NCBI GenBank assembly: GCA_002377855.1
Contig: DFQQ01000035.1
Span: 1-64,000, forward strand
Source: Acidovorax delafieldii
Lineage (GTDB): Bacteria > Pseudomonadota > Gammaproteobacteria > Burkholderiales > Burkholderiaceae_C
Direction of reading: 5' to 3'
DNA length: 64,000 nucleotides
Part shown: positions 32,145-38,701 of the stretch, piece by piece
How positions within the stretch are numbered: the first letter of the stretch is position 1
Layout: each line of letters opens with the position of its first letter
Program-made: the position numbers and the translations under genes
Notes under the pieces: generated by a model
What the model was told of the DNA's origin: nothing
Database searches by the model: none
Seen by the model: the letters and a program-made list of their open reading frames with translations, nothing else

Positions 32145-33293
32145 ATGGCCACAGACGTCTTTCACCGCACTGCCTATGCCGAACAGATGGCGCAGCAGTT
32201 GCTGCAGCCGTCGCCTCTGCACATGAACGTGCGCTCGGGCGTCCTGCTGTCGGGCATACGCCGCGTGGGCAAGACCACCTTCTTGCGGCAGGATCTGGTA
32301 CCCGCGCTCGAAGCCAAAGGCGCTCTGGTAGTCTACGTGGACTTGTGGGCAGACCGCAGCAAAAGCCCCGCGACCCTGGTGCTGGACGCCGTGCGCGCCG
32401 TGTTGCAGCAGTTGCAAACGCCGGGCTCAGGCTTGCTGCAGCGCTTCAAGGGGCTGAACCTGGGCGCGGTGGGGCTGACCCTGGGTTTTCAGATCGAGCA
32501 CCTGGGCTCCCCCGGCGGCGCCACGCTGGCGCAGGCGTTTTCTGAACTGGTGGCGAAGGCCCGGGTGGATGTGGTGCTCATCGTGGATGAAGTCCAGCAG
32601 GCGTTGGGCACCGAGGACGGCACCAGCCTGCTGCACGCCCTCAAGGCTGCGCGCGATGCGGTCAACGCCAAGCCCGGCACGCCAGGGTACTTTCTGTTTT
32701 TGGGTACGGGTTCGCACAAGTCGCTCATCACCGACATGGCCACCCGCCACTCGCAGCCCTTCACCGGAGCGCTGACCACGGCATACGAGCCTTTGGGGCA
32801 GGACTTTGTGCAGTGGCAGCTCGAACGCATCGCCAGCGCTCCAAATGTAGTGCTACCCAGCACGGACGTCGCCTGGGCGGGCTTTCAGTCGCTGGGGCAC
32901 CGACCTGAGGAAATGCTCAAGGCCCTGGTGCAACTGCAAAGCGCACAGGCCCCGGCCGACCAGGCGTTTCCCATCATCTGTGCCACCCTGGCTTCGGCCG
33001 CGGCGGATGTGGAACTGCGCGCCATCGAAGAATTTGGAGAACTGGGTCAAGCCGTGTTCGACTTCATCGCACAAGGCAGCGAAACGGGCGTGTCGGGTTT
33101 GTTTGGCGAGGAGGCCGTGGCCAGCTATGCCGCCCGCACGGGGGGCAGGGTGCCTACATCGCAGGTGCAAAAGCTGGCCGAGAAGATGATCAGCGCCAAC
33201 CTGATTGCACGCCCAGGCCACGGCATCTACACCGTGGCCGACCCGTTCGTGCGCAAGGTGTGGCTGGAACGCCGCAAACTCCTGCAGCGCTGA
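32145..33293 (+). CDS. AAA-type ATPase of unknown role
   Basis: A 382-residue P-loop ATPase resembling archaeal-type ATPases (PF01637). Walker A is SGIRRVGKTTFL near residue 37, Walker B is VVLIVDEVQ near residue 145, and a sensor-1-like LFLGTGSHKS follows. The C-terminal 100 residues look like a winged helix (QVQKLAEKMISANLIARPGHGIYTVADPFVRKVWLERR). It is isolated between a terminator and a repeat-rich gap, preceded by an AT-rich stretch with a CTTTATT/AATAAAG inverted repeat (32092-32110). Such proteins are sometimes partners in toxin-antitoxin or defence loci, but no partner is visible here. Confidence 0.7.
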   Translation: MATDVFHRTAYAEQMAQQLLQPSPLHMNVRSGVLLSGIRRVGKTTFLRQDLVPALEAKGALVVYVDLWADRSKSPATLVLDAVRAVLQQLQTPGSGLLQRFKGLNLGAVGLTLGFQIEHLGSPGGATLAQAFSELVAKARVDVVLIVDEVQQALGTEDGTSLLHALKAARDAVNAKPGTPGYFLFLGTGSHKSLITDMATRHSQPFTGALTTAYEPLGQDFVQWQLERIASAPNVVLPSTDVAWAGFQSLGHRPEEMLKALVQLQSAQAPADQAFPIICATLASAAADVELRAIEEFGELGQAVFDFIAQGSETGVSGLFGEEAVASYAARTGGRVPTSQVQKLAEKMISANLIARPGHGIYTVADPFVRKVWLERRKLLQR

Positions 33294-33302
33294 AGCCTTC
33301 AA

Positions 33303-33361
33303 AAATGCTACTACTTTGATAGCTATCAGCGCTCGCTAGATAAGCGCTTCACGGGATTTTT
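33303..33361 (-). repeat. dispersed palindromic repeat, intergenic copy
   Basis: The minus strand reads AAAATCCCGTGAAGCGCTT, ATCTAGCGAGCGCTGATAG and CTATCAAAGTAGTAGCA, following the family order. Confidence 0.75.
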
Positions 33362-33486
33362 GCCAAAAATTGAATCCCAATGCCAGGCGATGGGCAAACC
33401 CATTCAGCACTACCACCGCGACCAGTGCCTGTGACCCGGGGAGGGGACCCAAGGGAATATTCTCTGCAGGGGGCAACGTCGGCGCT

Positions 33487-33538
33487 TCAAAATTCATAGC
33501 TAGTACCGCACGCTTGTATTGCGCTCAAGCCGATTTAT
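33487..33538 (-). repeat. dispersed palindromic repeat, degenerate copy
   Basis: TTCATAGCTAGTACCGCAC, GCTTGTATTGCGCTCAAG and CCGATTT follow the inverted family order, with several mismatches. Confidence 0.55.
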
Positions 33539-33744
33539 GACGAGAACGGCCCCCATTCGCTGGCAAAATTGCCGGCCCCGGCCCGCGCGCTGCCGCAAGG
33601 CCAAGGCCAAGGGCAACGCGCGGTACCTACCTTGCCAAGCCAGCCGCCATTCCAGCAAGTCGCGCTGCAGGTCTCAGCCGTCAGTTGCAACACATCGCGC
33701 CACGGCCTTCATGCACCGTCCGCTCACATCCCACCATTGCCTTT

Positions 33745-34758
33745 ATGCACGCCCTGCTCAGCGCCATCGCCTCCATGCCTCTGCCTACCGATGCGCAGCG
33801 CGTCTTTCACGGCCGCGGGGGGCGTTACCCCGGCTGCGAGCAATGGACTTTGGATGCGTACCCGCCCGTGTTCGTGCTGACCAGCTTTCTGCCCGCAGGT
33901 GACGACACCGATGCCCAGCTGACGACCATCGGCGCGGCGTTGGCAGAGCGCTGGGCCGTGCTAGCCCCAGGGCAGCCGCTGAACTGGGTATTTCAGTGCC
34001 GCAACGAAGCCCTGCGCACACAGGGACGCACAGAAACCCGGTTGATGCAGGGCGAGGTGCCCGACCCCCACACCGTGACCGAGCAAGGCGCGCGCTTCAA
34101 GGCCCACGTGCTGCGCGGACAGAACCATGGCCTGTTTCTCGACATGGCCGAAGGCCGCCGCTGGGTACGCAACCATGCAGAAGCCCGAAGACATGATCGC
34201 TATGGCCTGAAGGTGCTCAACCTGTTTGCCTACACCTGCGCGTTCTCGGTGGTGGCCCTGCAAGGGGGGGCCAAGCAGGTGGTCAATGTGGACATGAGCC
34301 ATGGCGCCATGGCCATCGGCCAGCAAAACCACCAGCTCAACGGCATTACCGCCGGCGCCAGCTTCTTGGCGCACGACATCTTCAGCAGCTGGGGCAAGAT
34401 CACCCGCAGCGGGCCGTATGGCCTCGTCATCGTGGACCCGCCCAGCTACCAAAAGGGCAGCTTCGTCGCCACCAAAGACTACGCCCGCCTCATGCGCCGC
34501 CTGCCCGACTTGCTCGCGCCCGGCGGCCACGCGCTGCTGTGCCTGAATGCGCCCGAACTGGGGGTGGATTTTTTGCACAGCCAGATGCAGGAGTTGGCGC
34601 CTGAGCTGAAGTTTGTGCAACGGGTAGCCAACCCCGCCGTTTTTGCCGATGTGGACGAGGGCAGGGCGCTGAAGGTGCTGGTGTATGCCATGCCCGAGTT
34701 GCCCTCGCAAAAGATCCCGACGTCACCGCCTGATGGGCCCCCAGGCCCATCCAACTGA
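33745..34758 (+). CDS. class I SAM-dependent methyltransferase, RlmI/RlmK-like
   Basis: A 337-residue methyltransferase of the PF10672 type found in 23S rRNA cytosine/guanine methyltransferases. The SAM-binding region is KVLNLFAYTCAFSVVALQGGAKQVVNVDMS near residue 155, and the catalytic NPP-like loop is VIVDPPSYQKGSF. The RNA target is not known. The start at 33745 fits the family; an upstream ATG at 33685 would add 20 residues. Its last 20 codons have no family character and its 3' end overlaps the convergent EVE-domain gene by 280 bp. Confidence 0.8.
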   Translation: MHALLSAIASMPLPTDAQRVFHGRGGRYPGCEQWTLDAYPPVFVLTSFLPAGDDTDAQLTTIGAALAERWAVLAPGQPLNWVFQCRNEALRTQGRTETRLMQGEVPDPHTVTEQGARFKAHVLRGQNHGLFLDMAEGRRWVRNHAEARRHDRYGLKVLNLFAYTCAFSVVALQGGAKQVVNVDMSHGAMAIGQQNHQLNGITAGASFLAHDIFSSWGKITRSGPYGLVIVDPPSYQKGSFVATKDYARLMRRLPDLLAPGGHALLCLNAPELGVDFLHSQMQELAPELKFVQRVANPAVFADVDEGRALKVLVYAMPELPSQKIPTSPPDGPPGPSN

Positions 34759-35243
34759 CGCGCCAGCCGCTCGGTGATTTCTGCCCACTCGTCATGCTCC
34801 ACCGGTGTGATGGACAGGCGACTGCCTTTTTGCAGCACGCGCATGCCGGCCAAGGCCGGGATCCCGCGCAACTCCGCCAGGCTGATCAGGCGAGTCTTGC
34901 GCAGGGCCTGCACGTCCAGCAATAGCCAGCGCGGGTTGTCGGCGGGAGATTTCGGGTCGAAATAGGGCGATGCCGGATCGAACTGCGTTGGATCGACACG
35001 GGTGCCACTGGCTACCCGGGCAATGCCCGCAATGCCGGGCTCGGGGCAACTGGAGTGGTAGAACAACACGCCGTCCCCCACCTGCATGCCATCGCGCATG
35101 AAGTTGCGCGCTTGGTAGTTGCGCACACCCGTCCACGGCACGGTGGCACCAGGGGCCGCCAGGGCGTCCTCGATAGAGCACTCATCGGGCTCGGATTTCA
35201 TGAGCCAGTGGCGGGCCGGCGGGTTGTGGGTCGCAAGAGGCAT
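34479..35243 (-). CDS. EVE-domain protein with aberrant C-terminal extension
   Basis: Residues 11-155 form an EVE domain, a PUA-like fold that reads modified bases (WLMKSEPDECSIEDAL, GVRNYQARNFMRDGMQVGDGVLFYHS, FDPASPYFDPKSPADNPRWLLLDV, LSITPVEHDEW). Family members usually end about there. Here the frame stays open for about 90 more Ser/Arg-rich residues that are only the antisense of the methyltransferase gene, so the true stop appears to have been lost. The extension may be unstable or untranslated in practice. The start ATG at 35243 is upstream of the conserved block. Confidence 0.8.
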   Translation of the reverse strand: MPLATHNPPARHWLMKSEPDECSIEDALAAPGATVPWTGVRNYQARNFMRDGMQVGDGVLFYHSSCPEPGIAGIARVASGTRVDPTQFDPASPYFDPKSPADNPRWLLLDVQALRKTRLISLAELRGIPALAGMRVLQKGSRLSITPVEHDEWAEITERLARQLDGPGGPSGGDVGIFCEGNSGMAYTSTFSALPSSTSAKTAGLATRCTNFSSGANSCIWLCKKSTPSSGAFRHSSAWPPGASKSGRRRMRRA

Positions 35244-35283
35244 ATGGGTGAGGTGTCTGATCAGCGGAAAGAGTTTGCTTCAG

Positions 35284-35333
35284 TTTTCATAGCATGTGGC
35301 GCTGATTCCACATGCGCCATATGCCAATGTGGC
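35284..35333 (-). repeat. dispersed palindromic repeat, degenerate copy
   Basis: TTTTCATAGC, then the hairpin GCATGTGG (35292-35299) and CCACATGC (35308-35315), then GCGCCATATGCC. It is related to the family in order and spacing and lies directly upstream of the EVE gene start. Confidence 0.5.
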
Positions 35334-35451
35334 TTCAAATCTGTGGCGGGCGTTAGACTGGATTTCAAACAAAAAACACGCCAGCGTGAGCGGCCCAGCG
35401 GCTGCTCCAGGCTGTATTGGGCTTTACAGCATAAATGAGGGGGGACGGGGC

Positions 35452-36015
35452 ATGTATTCATCTGCATCTGCGGGACACGCATCTGTAGGGCGCGCTGGCT
35501 CATTCACAGCCATGTTCCTTCGCGGCACTGCCGTGTGCTGGTGTTTTGCTGCGGCACAAGCGGCACAAGCGGCACAGACCGCGCCAACGACCCACGCCGC
35601 CATGCCGCCTTCTCAGGCCGTGCCGTCCGCCTCGCAAGCCGTTGCCCCAGCACGGGCGTCACTGGTGGGGCGGTGGCAACTCAAAACCGTGAACGACGCG
35701 GCTCCACCGCGTTTTCTTGCGGGGACAGTGCTGGTGCTTCAGGCCGATGGGCAGCTCGTCAACCTGGACCTGGGCCGAACCGGCACTCCTCAGGAGGTGA
35801 ACGAGGCCTTCTTGGGCAAGGCCCTGCGCGAGGCACTGGTGCGCGGCACTTGGCGCGCTGAGCACGGGCGCGTCTACCTGTCCAACAGCCCTCGCAAAGA
35901 TGCGGGAAGCGCCTATCGATTAGATCAGCAGGGCAGAACCCTGGTGCTCGACCCAGACCCGTATCTTGCCCAGGGCGATACGCCTTCCAAAGCCACCTAC
36001 GAGCGCATCCGATGA
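35452..36015 (+). CDS. hypothetical exported protein
   Basis: A 187-residue protein with an N-terminal hydrophobic segment FTAMFLRGTAVCWCFAAAQAAQA that looks like a signal peptide. An internal ATG at 35509 would place this at the very start. Three 9-bp units (GCGGCACAA, 35551-35577) encode an AAQ triplet, followed by a Pro/Ala stretch. The mature domain SLVGRWQLKTVNDAAPPRFLAGTVLVLQADGQLVNLDLG is beta-rich and lipocalin-like by appearance only. No family recognised. Its stop overlaps the next gene by 4 bp, so the two are coupled. Confidence 0.65.
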   Translation: MYSSASAGHASVGRAGSFTAMFLRGTAVCWCFAAAQAAQAAQTAPTTHAAMPPSQAVPSASQAVAPARASLVGRWQLKTVNDAAPPRFLAGTVLVLQADGQLVNLDLGRTGTPQEVNEAFLGKALREALVRGTWRAEHGRVYLSNSPRKDAGSAYRLDQQGRTLVLDPDPYLAQGDTPSKATYERIR

Positions 36016-37250
36016 GGCCCGAGAGCCAGCGCGACGGCGCCCAACCCTGGCTGGTGCGCAAGGAATGGAGCGACAACCGCATCCGTTCGCACAAACGTTG
36101 GGAGGTGATCATCCTGTGGGGTTTCGCCGTGGCGTGGAGCCTGTTGGCCGCTGCACTGGCGTATGCGCAGATTCCGCGCGCACTCGACCGAGGCGAAACG
36201 CTGGTGGCTGGAATCATCGGAATCATGCTGCTGATAGCGGCAGGTTTGATGATCGCCGCCCTGCGCGCTACCCGTGATGCCCGCCGCTTTGGCGATGTGG
36301 CGCTGCAACTCGACCCTTTTCCCGGCAGTATCGGCGGGCACTTTGGCGCCACCACCGCGCTGCCTGTTCCCTATCGCCCAGGGCTGGCGTTCACTGCCAC
36401 GCTGGCTTGCCTGCACCACAGCACCCGCCGCACCACGGCCAACGATACCGAGGCTAGTGAAAACGTACTGTGGCAAACCGAGGGCATGGCCCAGGTGCAA
36501 CCGCAGGGCAGCGGGATCCGGGTGAGCTTACGACTGGATGTACCCAGCGGCCTGCCAGAGTCCGAGCCCATGAAGGGCGACCACCACAGCTGGCGACTGA
36601 GCCTGGAAAGCCGAAGCGACCCACCGCTGGTGTTCGAGCGCCACTTTGATGTCCCCATGTTCGCCACGGCCGAGAGATCGGAACAACTGGCGGTGGACGC
36701 AGCCCAGCATCCGGCGGCCCTGCAGGCGCGCAGGGCCCAGCTTGCCCACGTGGCGCAATGGCAGCACACGCCGGGCGGGATAGACCTCTATCTGCCCTAT
36801 GGCCGTGCTTGGCGAAAAGACTTGGCGTGGTTGCTGTTTGGTCTGGCCTTTGGAGGCTTTGGCGTGCTGGCAGGCCGCATGGGCGCCCCGCTGATCTTCC
36901 CGCTGGTATTTGGCGGCGTCGGGGGTGGCTTTGCCGCGTGGGCATTTTTTGCGCTGGGCAATAGCCTGAAAGTGCAGTTCAGCCCCCAAGGGCTGCGCGC
37001 CGAACACCGGCTGCTGGGCTGCATGTTCGCCTGGCACCAGGCGCCCCGCAGCGATCTGCAGGGGCTGCAATTGGTGCAAAGCTACACCACCCAGACAGGC
37101 GCGCGACACACGGTGTGGTTGCGGATTCGTGTGCAGCTGAAAAGCGGCAAGTCCATCACTGTCGTTGACAGCCTGCGTGGCGAGGCCGTTGCCAACGAAA
37201 TGCTGCAGTTGCTGGCAGCTGCGACCGGCCTGCCCGCACGGGCGGCTTGA
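36012..37250 (+). CDS. hypothetical inner-membrane protein
   Basis: A 412-residue protein starting in an ATGA overlap with the preceding gene. Four hydrophobic segments are seen: WEVIILWGFAVAWSLLAAALAYA and LVAGIIGIMLLIAAGLMIAAL near the N-terminus, then LAWLLFGLAFGGFGVLAG and APLIFPLVFGGVGGGFAAWAFFALG near residue 285. A soluble domain of about 170 residues lies between the pairs. This layout recalls DUF3592-type proteins of unknown function. With the preceding exported protein it may form an envelope pair. Confidence 0.7.
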   Translation: MRPESQRDGAQPWLVRKEWSDNRIRSHKRWEVIILWGFAVAWSLLAAALAYAQIPRALDRGETLVAGIIGIMLLIAAGLMIAALRATRDARRFGDVALQLDPFPGSIGGHFGATTALPVPYRPGLAFTATLACLHHSTRRTTANDTEASENVLWQTEGMAQVQPQGSGIRVSLRLDVPSGLPESEPMKGDHHSWRLSLESRSDPPLVFERHFDVPMFATAERSEQLAVDAAQHPAALQARRAQLAHVAQWQHTPGGIDLYLPYGRAWRKDLAWLLFGLAFGGFGVLAGRMGAPLIFPLVFGGVGGGFAAWAFFALGNSLKVQFSPQGLRAEHRLLGCMFAWHQAPRSDLQGLQLVQSYTTQTGARHTVWLRIRVQLKSGKSITVVDSLRGEAVANEMLQLLAAATGLPARAA

Positions 37251-37282
37251 GTACCAGAGCGGTTCGGCGGAGATGCTCTAGG

Positions 37283-37312
37283 CCCTCAACCGCCCTCAAC
37301 CGCCCTGAACGG
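37283..37312. repeat. 10-bp tandem repeat, three units
   Basis: CCCTCAACCG occurs twice, followed by CCCTGAACGG, in the gap between the membrane protein gene and the convergent HPP gene. Confidence 0.8.
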
Positions 37313-37338
37313 CAGCGGCTTCTGGGCTCAGTACGCAG

Positions 37339-38586
37339 TCAGGGCTTAGCCGCCGCGTGGCTGGCCTGCCCCAGCGCGAGGCTTTTGTACAGCGCCACCA
37401 GCAGGTCGGACTGCGTCACCATGCCCACCACCTTGCGCCGCTCATCAATGATGGGCACGTGGGGCAGTGCGCGGTCCGAAATCTGGCGGATCAGCTCGGA
37501 CAACGGCGTCTGCGGCGTCGCCGTGAACACCTCCGGGCTCATGATCTGGCCCACGACTTCGGGCTTTTCTGCGGACGGCCCAGGGGTGCGCCTGAGCAGC
37601 ACCTGCACCATCGTGGCCAGGTCCTTGGGTGTGGCCTGGTTGTCGATCTGGCGCAAAAAATCGGCCAGCGTGACGATGCCAATCAGCCGGTCAAACCGGT
37701 CCACCACGGGCAGGGACTTGATCTTGTGCTTGCGCAGCAGCTTCCAGGCCTGGGCCAGTTCCGTGTCAAAGTGGGTGGTGATCACGTCGCGCGACATGAT
37801 GTCGGCGCAGTTCAGCGCCACGTGGCGCCCAAAGGCATGGTCCACCGCCAGGTTGTAGATCTCGACCAACTCGTCTTCCTGCACGTCCACGAAGGTATTG
37901 AGCGCCTTCACGGCGCTTTCCAGGTCGGTGTGGGTCAGCCCCATGCGCTCGATGGGGCGGCGGTCTTCGGTACGGTGGCCGGGCCCGGGGGGCGTGCTGC
38001 TGTGCGGGTAGCGCCGGCGCAGCAGCACGCGGTTGATGAGCAACGCCACGAGCAATAGTGCGCCCGCATTGATCGCAATAAGCTCGCTCACCGCCACCAT
38101 TTCTGAAGGCGGGTAAGGCCCGTTGAGCACCAGGAGCAAGGCCAGCGCACCCCCTGGCGGGTGCACGCAGTTGAGCCAGGCCATCAGCCAGATGGAAAGC
38201 GCTACCGCCAGCGCCGCCGCCAATGCGGGTTGCGTCACCCAGTGCGAGCACGCCAGCCCCGCCACGGTGGCGATCAGGTAGCTGCCCAGCAGCGGCCAGG
38301 GTTGCGCCAGCGGGCTGTGGAACTGCACAAACAAAATGACCACGCTGGCCCCCACGGGCGCTAGCAGCCAGTGCGCATCCAGGGGAAGGCTGCGCAGCAG
38401 CAAGCCGCAGGTGGCCAGGCACAGCAAGGCACCCAGACTGGCCTTCCACCGCTCACTGCTCGAAAGGGAAAGGGTATTGCTCAACACCCTGGTGTGGAAC
38501 CAGGCGCTTATTCTTTTGGGCACTTGAGACGGGGGCAGGGAAGCTGACGAAGGGCGAAGACGCACCAAAACTGTGCAGGCGCACAT
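37339..38586 (-). CDS. HPP-family membrane protein with two CBS domains
   Basis: A 415-residue protein. The N-terminal HPP transmembrane domain (about residues 45-190) has the signature NCVHPPGGALALLLV and several helices (LGALLCLATCGLLL, LLAPVGASVVILFV). It is followed by paired CBS domains (DIMSRDVITTHFDTELAQAWKLL and IMSPEVFTATPQTPLSELIRQ) that usually bind adenine nucleotides. HPP proteins have been linked to nitrite transport in plastids and cyanobacteria; the role here is unknown. The start is uncertain, with the ATG at 38586 favoured; the conserved region begins around residue 45. Confidence 0.8.
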   Translation of the reverse strand: MCACTVLVRLRPSSASLPPSQVPKRISAWFHTRVLSNTLSLSSSERWKASLGALLCLATCGLLLRSLPLDAHWLLAPVGASVVILFVQFHSPLAQPWPLLGSYLIATVAGLACSHWVTQPALAAALAVALSIWLMAWLNCVHPPGGALALLLVLNGPYPPSEMVAVSELIAINAGALLLVALLINRVLLRRRYPHSSTPPGPGHRTEDRRPIERMGLTHTDLESAVKALNTFVDVQEDELVEIYNLAVDHAFGRHVALNCADIMSRDVITTHFDTELAQAWKLLRKHKIKSLPVVDRFDRLIGIVTLADFLRQIDNQATPKDLATMVQVLLRRTPGPSAEKPEVVGQIMSPEVFTATPQTPLSELIRQISDRALPHVPIIDERRKVVGMVTQSDLLVALYKSLALGQASHAAAKP

Positions 38587-38651
38587 GGTACTGACTGGGC
38601 CCCTCCATCGCCGCAGTAGGGTTACCTTCGCACCCCCCGATGTTCGCTCTC

Positions 38652-38692
38652 TTATTGATAGCTGCATGCGCTTGTTGTACGGGGGTTATGGC
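38652..38692 (-). repeat. dispersed palindromic repeat, partial copy
   Basis: TTATTGATAGCTGCATGCG and CTTGTTGTAC match the 3' half of the family on the minus strand. It lies between the helicase and HPP genes. Confidence 0.6.
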
Positions 38693-38701
38693 CCGAAAAG
38701 C

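Larger units (their letters stand above)
33294..33744. other. 451-bp repeat-bearing intergenic region
   Basis: Holds two minus-oriented copies of the dispersed repeat (33303-33361, 33487-33538). The remainder is GC-rich sequence without a recognisable gene, although short open frames exist from about 33519. Confidence 0.5.
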
